Under the pieces are notes generated by a model, which saw only the letters and a list, made by a program, of their open reading frames with translations, searched no databases and was not told the DNA's origin. Positions 36,110 through 44,013 of a stretch of 64,000 nucleotides of DNA are shown here, piece by piece. The DNA comes from Bacillota bacterium. GTDB taxonomy: Bacteria > Bacillota > Clostridia > Lachnospirales > Bianqueaceae. The number at the start of each line of letters is the position of its first letter. Within the stretch, counting starts at the first letter, position 1. Both the position numbers and the translations under genes were made by a program. The DNA lies in contig JAFZQZ010000081.1 of assembly GCA_017620135.1 (NCBI GenBank), forward strand, positions 20,795-84,794. Reading direction: 5' to 3'.

Positions 36110-37357
36110 ATGAAAAAAGGAATACTGATCAAATACGGGGAGATCGTCCTCAAGGGCAACAACCGGGCACAGTTTGAGAACGTGCTGATCAAGGATATCC
36201 ATATCGCGCTGAAAGGAATGGGAGAGTCCGCGATCCGAAAAGAACAGGGAAGACTGTATATCAGTCTGCCGGAAGAGATCACGGATGAAAAGGCGGGAGA
36301 AGAGTGGATCCGTGAAGCCTGTGAAAAGCTGACCTATGTCTTCGGGATCCTGCGGATCTGTCCGGTGGATGTACTCGATGACGACCGGATCGAATTCCTC
36401 GGTGAAAAGATGGCCGAATATGTACAGCGTGAGTTCGATGAGCCGCATACTTTCAAGGTCATCTGTAAGCGTGCCAATAAACACTATCCTATGAACAGCA
36501 TGGAAGTGGCCGCTGAGGTGGGCGCGTTCGTGCTGGATAAAGTGCCCTCCTGGAGCGTGAACGTACATGAGCCGGAAGTCACGCTGTTTGTGGAACTGAG
36601 AAATCAGGTCTATATCTACGGCAAGGAAATTCCGGGTCAAGGCGGACTTCCGGTAGGGACCGGAGGAAAGTGCGCGCTGCTTCTTTCCGGCGGAATCGAT
36701 TCGCCGGTGGCCGGATGGATGATGGCAAGACGTGGTATCCGCCTTTGCGCGGTCTATTTCCATGCGCATCCTTACACCAGCGAGCGGGCAAAGGAAAAAG
36801 TGCTGGAGCTGGCCAGGATCGTCAGCCGGTACGCGGGTCCGATCCCGGTGTATGTGATCCCGTTCACCGAGATCCAGCTGGCGATCTATGAAAAATGCCA
36901 TCATGAAAAACTGACCATCATCATGCGCCGTATGATGATGCTGATCGCGGAAAAGATCGCGGAAAAGGAAGGCGCGGATTCTCTGATCACCGGTGAGAAT
37001 GTCGGTCAGGTCGCATCCCAGACGCTCGCTTCCATGTACTGCACCAATGCTGTCTGTCATATGCCGGTCTATCGGCCTGTCATCGCTTTTGATAAACAGG
37101 AGATCATAGAGATCGCCCGGAAGATCGATACCTTTGAAACCTCGATCCTTCCTTATGAAGACTGCTGCACCATCTTTGTGGCCAAACATCCCACGACGCA
37201 GCCGAAACTCCCGGATATCGAAGAAGATGAAAAACATCTCTATCCGGAAGTCATCACACAGATAGAAACTGCGGTCCGTGACGCGGAGCTGTATATCGCG
37301 CATCCGGACAGGATCAGAAAAGCAGGTACTACGGTAGAAAGCAATGATTCCGAATAA
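36110..37357 (+). CDS. thiI: tRNA 4-thiouridine synthase ThiI
   Basis: Adenylates and thiolates uridine 8 of tRNA, and may also serve thiamine synthesis. The 415-residue product has an N-terminal ferredoxin-like/THUMP region (about 1-165) and a PP-loop ATPase domain with LLSGGIDSPVAGW near 190. It lacks the C-terminal rhodanese domain of the E. coli enzyme, as is normal in Bacillota. Sulfur then has to come straight from the adjacent cysteine desulfurase. It overlaps the next gene by 14 nt. Confidence 0.96.
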   Translation: MKKGILIKYGEIVLKGNNRAQFENVLIKDIHIALKGMGESAIRKEQGRLYISLPEEITDEKAGEEWIREACEKLTYVFGILRICPVDVLDDDRIEFLGEKMAEYVQREFDEPHTFKVICKRANKHYPMNSMEVAAEVGAFVLDKVPSWSVNVHEPEVTLFVELRNQVYIYGKEIPGQGGLPVGTGGKCALLLSGGIDSPVAGWMMARRGIRLCAVYFHAHPYTSERAKEKVLELARIVSRYAGPIPVYVIPFTEIQLAIYEKCHHEKLTIIMRRMMMLIAEKIAEKEGADSLITGENVGQVASQTLASMYCTNAVCHMPVYRPVIAFDKQEIIEIARKIDTFETSILPYEDCCTIFVAKHPTTQPKLPDIEEDEKHLYPEVITQIETAVRDAELYIAHPDRIRKAGTTVESNDSE

Positions 37358-38186
37358 GGAATTATCGATCATCTGCGCTCTGACCGGAGCGAAGCCGGAT
37401 CAGATCACGCGGACAGATGACGGTTTCCTGAGCCGGGCTTATCTGATCGATAACGGACGGATCGTGTTTAAATTCAAGAAGGAAGAGAACGCGGATTACA
37501 GGATCGAAGAAAAGATGCTGAACTTCATCGGTACGCTGGATATCCCCGTAAAAGTGCAGAAGGTCGGCTGGACCAGCCCGGATCTTAGCTATATTGGGCT
37601 TTACGGAGTGATCGGACAGAGTCTGGAAAACCTGAAGCTTTCATATACCGAAAAGATCCATATCGGTACGCAGCTGGGAGATTTCCTGAAAGTTCTCCAT
37701 CAGGCCAGTTGGGATCAGGCACAGCCTTACCCGGTATCGTCGGAGATCGGGACCTGGCAGAAACGGTATCGGTACAGCATTCCCGTACTTCAGAAGTATT
37801 TCTCCCCCTCGGAAATGAAAAAGATCGATGATCTGATGATGGAAGAGATGCCTTCCCAGCTGACGTTGCTGGGGGAAACCCCGGTCCTTTCGCATGGTGA
37901 TCTTGGCGGAGGCAATATCATGGTGGATGAAGCGGGAAATGTCGGCGTGATCGATTTCAGCGAGATGCTGTATCTGGACGAAGCCGCTGACTTTATGGAC
38001 ACCCGCGACGAGGACATCTGCCGGGCGATGCTGGATGCTTACGGCGCCGGCGGGAATCTCCGACGAAAAGTATTCATCCGCCGACTGATCCGTCCGGTAT
38101 TTGTGATCGGCACCTATGCGTTTGACGAAAGAAAAAAGGAAACCGATCTTCTGGCTGAACAAATCAGAAAGACGATCCTGTCTTAA
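37344..38186 (+). CDS. APH/choline-kinase-like phosphotransferase, substrate unknown
   Basis: A 280-residue protein with the aminoglycoside-phosphotransferase/choline-kinase fold. The N-terminal region has a lysine in VFKFKKEEN. The catalytic loop is LSHGDLGGGNIMVD near residue 178, with the metal-binding GVIDFSEM just after it. The family phosphorylates many small molecules and some proteins. Nothing here indicates an antibiotic substrate. The start overlaps thiI by 14 nt, and the next gene encodes an inositol-phosphatase-family enzyme, so a small sugar- or polyol-type metabolite is plausible. Confidence 0.8.
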   Translation: MIPNKELSIICALTGAKPDQITRTDDGFLSRAYLIDNGRIVFKFKKEENADYRIEEKMLNFIGTLDIPVKVQKVGWTSPDLSYIGLYGVIGQSLENLKLSYTEKIHIGTQLGDFLKVLHQASWDQAQPYPVSSEIGTWQKRYRYSIPVLQKYFSPSEMKKIDDLMMEEMPSQLTLLGETPVLSHGDLGGGNIMVDEAGNVGVIDFSEMLYLDEAADFMDTRDEDICRAMLDAYGAGGNLRRKVFIRRLIRPVFVIGTYAFDERKKETDLLAEQIRKTILS

Positions 38187-38217
38187 TGGCTGTCGCTATA
38201 CGGAAAGGATAAATCAA

Positions 38218-39018
38218 ATGGAGCAGAAAGCTTCTTATATCGAAAAGATCTCTGTCATCGCGAAGGAAGCGGGCAGGATCCTGCTGGACGCGGAAGATAT
38301 CCGTCATCAGATCAAAGCCAAGGACGGTCACGCGAACTTCGTGACCGTTTATGATGAAAAAGTTCAGAGTTTCCTTTTCGGCAGGCTCCGGGAAGTGATC
38401 CCGGAAGCGTCCTTTATTGGAGAAGAGGATGGAGCAGACACCTATAAGGAAGAGTATGCCAAAGGCTATGTTTTCTGTATCGATCCCATTGATGGAACTT
38501 CGAACTTTCTGGCAGGATACCGTCCGTCCGTGATCAGTATCGCATTGTTTCTGGATGGGAAACCTTATATGAGTGTGATCTATGAGCCATATCAGGATCT
38601 GCTGATTACCGCAACAAAAGGGGAAGGGGCCTTCGTGAACGGACGCAAGATCATGAGTTCAGAGGAGCCTTTATCCCGTTCTCTGGTTTCTTTCGGGACT
38701 TCGCCTTATGATCCGGAACTGATGGAAGTGTCCTTTGACCTTTGTAAAAAAATCCTGCCAAAGTGTATCGACCTTCGCCGGTCCGGCAGCGCTGTCTGGG
38801 ACATCTGTCAGGTAGCCATGGGCGTTACCGGTATGTTTTTCGAGTGCAAACTCCGTCTGTGGGATTTTGCGGCAGCCGCGCTGGTACTCACGGAAGCCGG
38901 CGGCAGGATCACGGATATGGCAGGAAAGCCAATTAGTTTTCGAGGTCCTTCATCGATTTTTGCCTGCAGCAGCGGCGTGAAAAATGAGATTGATTCTTTG
39001 ATCGAACAGAAAGGTTAG
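38218..39018 (+). CDS. inositol monophosphatase-family phosphatase
   Basis: Mg-dependent, Li-sensitive-type phosphatase fold. ATG 38218 follows AAAGGAT and gives 266 residues, the usual size; longer in-frame starts would read into the upstream gene. Metal-binding motifs are GEEDG near 67, DPIDGTSNF near 87-95 and WDFAAAAL near 217. Family substrates include myo-inositol phosphate, PAP, fructose bisphosphate and histidinol phosphate. The his operon downstream lacks a recognised histidinol-phosphatase, so a HisN-like role is one option. It lies between a kinase and a GH13 gene. Confidence 0.88.
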   Translation: MEQKASYIEKISVIAKEAGRILLDAEDIRHQIKAKDGHANFVTVYDEKVQSFLFGRLREVIPEASFIGEEDGADTYKEEYAKGYVFCIDPIDGTSNFLAGYRPSVISIALFLDGKPYMSVIYEPYQDLLITATKGEGAFVNGRKIMSSEEPLSRSLVSFGTSPYDPELMEVSFDLCKKILPKCIDLRRSGSAVWDICQVAMGVTGMFFECKLRLWDFAAAALVLTEAGGRITDMAGKPISFRGPSSIFACSSGVKNEIDSLIEQKG

Positions 39019-39026
39019 TTTGTTTT

Positions 39027-40355
39027 ATGGCTTGGTACGATGAAGCTGTTTTTTATCATATTTATCCTTTGGGACTTTTAAACGCCCCTAAACAAAACAC
39101 ATATGAGGCACCTGTAAGCAGGCTGCCACGTCTGAAACCATGGATCGAACATATCAAGAGCCTCGGATTTAACGCTCTTTATATCGGTCCTTTGTTTCAG
39201 TCTGTCGGCCACGGATATGAAACAACCGACTATTATACGGTTGATTCCCGCCTGGGCACAAATGCCGATTTGAAGGATCTGGTCTCCTATGCGCATGAGA
39301 AGGGAATCCGGGTCATTCTGGACGGCGTTTTTAATCATACTGGAAGAGATTTCTTCGCCTTTCAGGATCTTCTCAGAAATCGAGAGAACTCGCCCTATAA
39401 AGACTGGTACTGCAATGTCAATTTCTGGAACAACAATTCCTACAATGATGGTTTTTCCTACGATAACTGGGGCGGATACGACCTGCTGGTGAAGCTCAAT
39501 CAGTACAATCCGGCCGTGAAAGACTATATCGCCGACGTCATCCGTTTCTGGGTACGAGAATTCGACATTGATGGCCTGAGACTCGACGCCGCAGATGTTC
39601 TCCAGTTTGATTTTATGAAGATGCTCCGCTGGGTAGCGAACACCGTAAAACCGGATTTTTACCTGATGGGAGAAGTCATTCACGGAGAATATCATCGCTG
39701 GGTAAACCCGGAGATGCTGCACGCGGTGACCAACTATCATCTGCACAAAGCCCTGTTCTCCGGTCATAATTCGCATAACTATTTTGAAATCGCGCATACC
39801 GTGAAGCGCTTGTTGGATCAAAGAAGCGGCGCCACAAACGGTCTTTACAATTTCGTGGACAATCACGATGTGGAACGAATCTACAGCAAATTGACAAACA
39901 AAGGCCACATGCTGCCGGTTCATGTCCTTCTTTACACACTTCCGGGAATATCGTCTGTCTACTACGGATCCGAATACGGCATCGAAGGCCGGAAGGAGAG
40001 AGGTTCGGACGATTCGCTTCGTCCGGCGCTCGATCTTTCCTCTCTGCGGGACAATGAAATGACGAACCTGATCGCCAAACTGGGATACATCCGCAATACA
40101 CATCCGGAACTATCCTATGGCACTTATCGGGAACTTTTTCTCACCACCGGACAGTACGCATTTGCCCGCACTCTGGACGAAAAAAGCACGCTGATCACCG
40201 TTAATAACGATGAAGAGCGTGCCTGGATCAGCATCCCGGATATGGGATGGGGTAAGTACCATGGAATACTTTCAGGTCGTGATATCTTTTCCGAAAACGG
40301 CCGGTTGAGTATTGAACTCGAACCGTCATCCGGAGAGATCTGGGTCAGGAATTAA
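39027..40355 (+). CDS. GH13 alpha-glucan hydrolase (cyclomaltodextrinase/alpha-amylase type)
   Basis: Cytosolic alpha-amylase-family enzyme: no signal peptide, 442 residues. It has all four conserved regions: DGVFNHTGRDF, GLRLDAADVL with nucleophile D187, GEVIHGEYH with acid/base E216, and FVDNHDVERI with D281. A short C-terminal beta domain follows. It lacks the N-terminal starch-binding domain of neopullulanases, so the exact specificity is open; small maltooligosaccharides or cyclodextrins are likely. malQ is encoded 12 kb downstream. Its stop codon overlaps the stop of the convergent minus-strand gene. Confidence 0.9.
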   Translation: MAWYDEAVFYHIYPLGLLNAPKQNTYEAPVSRLPRLKPWIEHIKSLGFNALYIGPLFQSVGHGYETTDYYTVDSRLGTNADLKDLVSYAHEKGIRVILDGVFNHTGRDFFAFQDLLRNRENSPYKDWYCNVNFWNNNSYNDGFSYDNWGGYDLLVKLNQYNPAVKDYIADVIRFWVREFDIDGLRLDAADVLQFDFMKMLRWVANTVKPDFYLMGEVIHGEYHRWVNPEMLHAVTNYHLHKALFSGHNSHNYFEIAHTVKRLLDQRSGATNGLYNFVDNHDVERIYSKLTNKGHMLPVHVLLYTLPGISSVYYGSEYGIEGRKERGSDDSLRPALDLSSLRDNEMTNLIAKLGYIRNTHPELSYGTYRELFLTTGQYAFARTLDEKSTLITVNNDEERAWISIPDMGWGKYHGILSGRDIFSENGRLSIELEPSSGEIWVRN

Positions 40356-41230
40356 CCTTCGAGCTCGCTGATATATCTCTTCAGATTCTCAAGTCCGGCT
40401 TCCAGTGCAAGGAAGCAGTCTTCCATACCTTCAAACTCGATCGCGACATATCCGTCATAACCGTTATTCTTCAGCGCAGCCAGGCAAGCCTTGACAGGTA
40501 CATTGCCCTGGCCTACGATCGTGCCGCGCAGATAAGCGCCACCGCGGGATTTGAAGAAGAACCTCCCGGGATTCGGGCCATCAGCCGGTTTGATGATGAA
40601 GTCTTTCGCGTGAACATAGACAGCGTAGGGAGCCGCGATACCGACAGAAGTAAAGGGGTTTTCATCGGCACAGGTAAAGTTGCCCATATCGATCAGCCAG
40701 CCATAGTTCGGATGATCGACCGCTACCATCAGCTGTTCCACACGAAGCGCGTCCTGCGCGAACATTCCATGATTTTCGCTCATGGTCTTAACGCCTTTGG
40801 AAGCAGCGTATTCGGCTACCTGACGGACGCCGGCAGCCATCCGGGGCAGTGCTTTGTAGAAGCTCTCATACTTCTTTGCGCGGTCCCAGGAAGCGACGTC
40901 ATGACGCATACCGGAAGCGCCGAGAATGACCGCGATATCGACTTCTTTCTTCAGACGTTCGACTTCCTCGGCCGTATCACGATTTTGAAAATCAGCGCCG
41001 ACCGTATAGTTCGTGATCACGATACCGACACGGTCCGCTTCCGCTTTGATCTCGCGGGCATAATCTTCTAAAGATTTTCCTTCGGGGCAGGAGGTCTTGA
41101 AATTGAAATCGACGACCTCAAATCCTTCGAATCCCATTTCCTTGGCTTTCGCGATGGAATCGAACAATGTGATCCTTCCGCTGCGGTAGGCCTGGGAGAA
41201 ACTGTAGGAACTGACAGCTACCTTCATCAT
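40352..41230 (-). CDS. sugar phosphate isomerase/epimerase (xylose-isomerase-like TIM barrel)
   Basis: A 292-residue TIM barrel of the IolE/IolI/tagatose-epimerase group. Metal ligands are visible as Glu in SENHGMF, Asp in LIDMGNF, His in YVHAKDF and Glu in AIEFEGM, so it should be active. It is the last gene of a three-gene minus-strand cluster with a Gfo/Idh/MocA dehydrogenase. That combination is common in catabolism of inositol, C4/C6-modified sugars or sugar acids; the substrate is unknown. It starts at a pair of ATGs; the first (41230) follows GAGG at 10 nt. Confidence 0.88.
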   Translation of the reverse strand: MMKVAVSSYSFSQAYRSGRITLFDSIAKAKEMGFEGFEVVDFNFKTSCPEGKSLEDYAREIKAEADRVGIVITNYTVGADFQNRDTAEEVERLKKEVDIAVILGASGMRHDVASWDRAKKYESFYKALPRMAAGVRQVAEYAASKGVKTMSENHGMFAQDALRVEQLMVAVDHPNYGWLIDMGNFTCADENPFTSVGIAAPYAVYVHAKDFIIKPADGPNPGRFFFKSRGGAYLRGTIVGQGNVPVKACLAALKNNGYDGYVAIEFEGMEDCFLALEAGLENLKRYISELEG

Positions 41231-41250
41231 AGCTTAATTACCTCGTTTGA

Positions 41251-42315
41251 TTATTTTAAAATTACTTCGTGACCGGTACGGGCAGATTCGAAGATCGCGT
41301 CCAGGATCTCCATCAGGGTGATGCCGTCTTCCGCCGGAGACTTACAGGGCGTTCCGTTCATGATGCAGTCGATGTAATGGTTGATCTCATTGCGGAAGAT
41401 CACGCCCATGTTCATCGCGGTACGGGCTTTCAGTGTGGTGTCGGTCATGTAACCGTTGGCCTCGGAGATGAGTTTCAGCTCAGGATCGATCTTGGCGCCG
41501 CCCTTGGTGCCGTACAGCTCGATTATGCCGGATTCTTTTTCCACATTCAGGGAGAAGGAAACTTCCACCTGTACGACCGCGCCGTTGTCGTAGCGGATCA
41601 TAGCGGTAGCGGCATCTTCGACGTCACAGATATCATGATCGGTATGAGAAGAGGAGACATATCCTTTCGGAGTCTTCAGATTGCGGCGGTCAAACAGTTT
41701 CTGGAAGGTCGCGCCGTAAACAGAGACAGGTTTCGGGTTGCCCAGCATATAGCGGGTCAGGTCGATGACATGTACGCCAAGGTCGATCAGGGGACCGCCG
41801 CCGGATTTGGCTTTCTCACCAAACCAGCCGCCGGGGTTGCCGTTACGGCGGATGTACTGTGCTTTTGCCCAGTAGATCTCTCCGAAGTAGTCAGTGTTCT
41901 TGAAGTCCATGAAGATCTGGGTATCGTTGCCGTAACGGCGGACGAAACCGATCATGAGAAGCTTGCCGGCTTTGTCGGCGGCTTCTTTCATTTTGCGGGC
42001 TTCTTCAGCGCTGGTGGCCATGGGTTTCTCACACAGAACATGTTTGCCATAGTTCAGAGCCATGACCGTACAGGGCATATGGTTGGAGTTCCATACACAA
42101 ACACTGACCGCGTCGATCTCGGGCAGCTCTTTGAGCATGGTCTCTTCATCGGTGTACAGACGGGTCACGCCATATTTTTCGCCCATCATTTTGACTTTGG
42201 CTTCATCCAGGTCGCAGAAAGCGTAGAGGTCAACATTCGGGTTGGCCTGATAGGCTGCGATATGCTCATTGGAGATCGTACCGGTACCGATAATAGCAAC
42301 TTTTACTTTGTCCAT
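41251..42315 (-). CDS. Gfo/Idh/MocA-family oxidoreductase
   Basis: NAD(P)-dependent sugar or polyol dehydrogenase. ATG 42315 is chosen because AAGGAG lies 8 nt upstream; a GTG 9 nt earlier overlaps that site. The product has 354 residues. The Rossmann motif is VAIIGTGTIS (about 5-14). The EKP motif with catalytic Lys follows in HVLCEKPMA near 95, and the active-site DLGVHVIDLTRYM segment lies near 175. It sits between two TIM-barrel isomerase genes. Oxidation of a ring hydroxyl followed by isomerisation is a usual pathway logic for this set. Confidence 0.92.
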   Translation of the reverse strand: MDKVKVAIIGTGTISNEHIAAYQANPNVDLYAFCDLDEAKVKMMGEKYGVTRLYTDEETMLKELPEIDAVSVCVWNSNHMPCTVMALNYGKHVLCEKPMATSAEEARKMKEAADKAGKLLMIGFVRRYGNDTQIFMDFKNTDYFGEIYWAKAQYIRRNGNPGGWFGEKAKSGGGPLIDLGVHVIDLTRYMLGNPKPVSVYGATFQKLFDRRNLKTPKGYVSSSHTDHDICDVEDAATAMIRYDNGAVVQVEVSFSLNVEKESGIIELYGTKGGAKIDPELKLISEANGYMTDTTLKARTAMNMGVIFRNEINHYIDCIMNGTPCKSPAEDGITLMEILDAIFESARTGHEVILK

Positions 42316-42365
42316 GGGAATCACTCCTTTTTATATTTTTGATCGCTGGATCAGGTATGATCGGA

Positions 42366-43211
42366 TCAATATTTGGCTTTCAGGAATTTGACGGCCTTGG
42401 CGATATCGCCTTCGGGATCATCACCGACTTCACGTTCGATGGTCAGATATCCTTTATATCCGATATCGTCCAGCGCCTTCAGATAACGGTCAAAATCGAC
42501 AGCGCCTTCGCCCAGCGGAGTCTCGAGGAAAGCGGGAGAAGTGACGATAGAGTCTTCCGCACTGTGTCCGCTGTAGACAACGATGGGATCTTCCGCGAAG
42601 CACTGGATGCCGTCTTTGGCATGGGTATGAACGATATATTCTTTCAGGGTATAGACCGCACGGACAGGATCATCGCCGGTGACCATGACGAAGTTGGCGG
42701 GGTCAAGGTTGACCGCGACGCCGGTGGAATGCAGTCCGTCAAGGAAGATACGAAGATCCTTGGCAGTCTCGGGACCGGTCTCGATCGCGAAATGCGCGTT
42801 CAGAGAATCCGCGTACTCAGCCAGCTGACCGCAGGCATCCTGCATGATGGCGTAGCGGGGATGACGGGGATCTACCGGCACGACACCGATATGCGTGGTA
42901 ACGACGTCGGTTCCCAGTTCCACGGCCATATCGAGGATCCGTTTGGAACGCTCGATCAGTTCGGGATTTCTTTTGGGATTGACAAAACCTTCGCCCAGGT
43001 CTCCGCAGAGAGCGGAGATGGCAAGACCGTGGTCAGCGACAGCCTTTTTAAAGGCAGCACGTTTCTCGCCGACCAATACTTCAGGACTCATTTCACCATA
43101 GGTAGCGTAGACCTGGAGACCCTGAGCACCGACTTTGACAGCCTTATCAAGCGCCGTGGGAATATCGCAGCGGAAAGAGTCGAGAATGACTCCGATCGGA
43201 AATTGATACAT
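42366..43211 (-). CDS. sugar phosphate isomerase/epimerase (second TIM-barrel paralogue)
   Basis: A 281-residue TIM barrel with the same metal-site pattern: Glu in FAIETGPE, Asp in VNLDPANF, His in VHTHAKDG and Glu in LTIEREVG. The start is one of two adjacent ATGs (43214 or 43211). ATG 43211 has the better spacing (5 nt) to AGGAGGT; the longer in-frame start at 43289 has no ribosome site. It is the first gene of the sugar cluster and follows a sigma-A promoter with a downstream inverted repeat. Sequence identity to the other isomerase is low by eye, so they probably do different steps. Confidence 0.88.
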   Translation of the reverse strand: MYQFPIGVILDSFRCDIPTALDKAVKVGAQGLQVYATYGEMSPEVLVGEKRAAFKKAVADHGLAISALCGDLGEGFVNPKRNPELIERSKRILDMAVELGTDVVTTHIGVVPVDPRHPRYAIMQDACGQLAEYADSLNAHFAIETGPETAKDLRIFLDGLHSTGVAVNLDPANFVMVTGDDPVRAVYTLKEYIVHTHAKDGIQCFAEDPIVVYSGHSAEDSIVTSPAFLETPLGEGAVDFDRYLKALDDIGYKGYLTIEREVGDDPEGDIAKAVKFLKAKY

Positions 43212-43236
43212 CATATACCTCCTGGAAAACTGTTTA

Positions 43237-43267
43237 GTATGAACAAAGAAAACCTGTTCATTCATAC
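43237..43267 (-). promoter_or_regulatory. inverted repeat in the sugar-cluster leader, possible operator
   Basis: On the plus strand the two arms are GTATGAACA (43237-43245) and TGTTCATTCATAC (43255-43267). TGAACA/TGTTCA is a perfect 6 bp inverted repeat with 9 bp between its arms; GTATGAA/TTCATAC is a nested 7 bp pair. It lies between the -10 box and the ribosome site of the first isomerase gene, a usual place for a repressor site. Confidence 0.4.
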
Positions 43268-43277
43268 ACTTGTTTCC

Positions 43278-43306
43278 AATATAGCACAAGGCAGGTCGTT
43301 TTTCAA
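43278..43306 (-). promoter_or_regulatory. sigma-A promoter of the sugar cluster
   Basis: On the minus strand, TTGAAA (43301-43306), a 17 bp spacer and TATATT (43278-43283). Upstream of it lie two ATTTTAAAA-type AT-rich blocks (43310-43333) that could act as an UP element and run into the stop of the next gene. Confidence 0.7.
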
Positions 43307-43326
43307 GATTGTATTTTAAAATGGTT

Positions 43327-43875
43327 TTAAAATAGTAGAGGGAGCGGTTTTTTCTGGCAGACAGACAGGGTCATACGGCCGTCGATCTGAATGGAACTGA
43401 TGTACTCCGGAACACTGAAAACAGAGAAACGGCTGAAGTTTTGATCGATCCCGGTTCCGGTATACTTGACATAGGCTTCCTTGGCTGTCCAAAGAAGGAA
43501 AAACACGTCAGGTTGATAATTCGAAGGGAGTGACGAGAGATACTTATATTCGTCCGGATGGAAAAAACGTTTAGCCAGTGAAAGATATTTCATGTTTTTA
43601 TGGATCTGAAGATCGATACCGATCTCTTCGGTGCTGAGCGCCAGAACATCATACGGACCGGAATCTGTTGTGGAAAGACAGAGCGGCAGTGATCGAAAAT
43701 ACGGTTTGCCCGCTGCGGTTTTACAGGTAGAAAGATCTGCATCTTCTGATAACGAATAAAAACCCAGAAGACCGGATATTATTTCATCCCGGGAGCGTGT
43801 CTCGTGAGGAGAAATAACCAGCCTGGTTCCTCCGGAGCAATAGGAAACGTCATGAGGGGTCAATGGAATCAGCAT
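43327..43875 (-). CDS. Sfp-type 4'-phosphopantetheinyl transferase
   Basis: Transfers phosphopantetheine from CoA to carrier proteins. ATG 43875 (GAGG 7 nt upstream) is preferred over 43881, giving 182 residues. Motifs are GIDLQ with metal-binding D88 and the WTAKEAYVK motif with K132 and E133. The length is shorter than Sfp (about 224). No carrier protein, polyketide, peptide synthetase or fatty-acid gene is near, so it acts on targets elsewhere. The gene lies between the sugar cluster and the his operon with its own divergent promoter. Confidence 0.9.
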   Translation of the reverse strand: MLIPLTPHDVSYCSGGTRLVISPHETRSRDEIISGLLGFYSLSEDADLSTCKTAAGKPYFRSLPLCLSTTDSGPYDVLALSTEEIGIDLQIHKNMKYLSLAKRFFHPDEYKYLSSLPSNYQPDVFFLLWTAKEAYVKYTGTGIDQNFSRFSVFSVPEYISSIQIDGRMTLSVCQKKPLPLLF

Positions 43876-43904
43876 AATCATACCTCGCCATATCGTATAA
43901 GAAC

Positions 43905-43934
43905 ATTATAACGGGAGAGTAAATTTCTGACAAG
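43905..43934 (-). promoter_or_regulatory. promoter of the phosphopantetheinyl transferase gene
   Basis: On the minus strand, TTGTCA (43929-43934), an 18 bp spacer and TATAAT (43905-43910). It is back to back with the his promoter. Confidence 0.6.
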
Positions 43935-43942
43935 TGGCTGAT

Positions 43943-43971
43943 TGACACGCTCAGCCGGCGGGATTATAATA
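43943..43971 (+). promoter_or_regulatory. consensus sigma-A promoter of the his operon
   Basis: TTGACA (43943-43948), 17 bp, TATAAT (43966-43971): a full consensus match. The start should be near 43978, leaving only about 36 nt of leader, too short for a T-box. Confidence 0.88.
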
Positions 43972-44013
43972 AACTATTCATATTCATGGATATTTATTAG
44001 TTTCGGAGGTCAT

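Noticed and set aside
37344..38186. Aminoglycoside resistance gene
   Set aside because: Only the general kinase fold is seen; the context is housekeeping and no resistance-family signature is present.
41269..43319. Plus-strand open frames of 326-357 codons opposite the sugar cluster
   Set aside because: The minus-strand frames have clear enzyme motifs and ribosome sites; the plus-strand ones do not.
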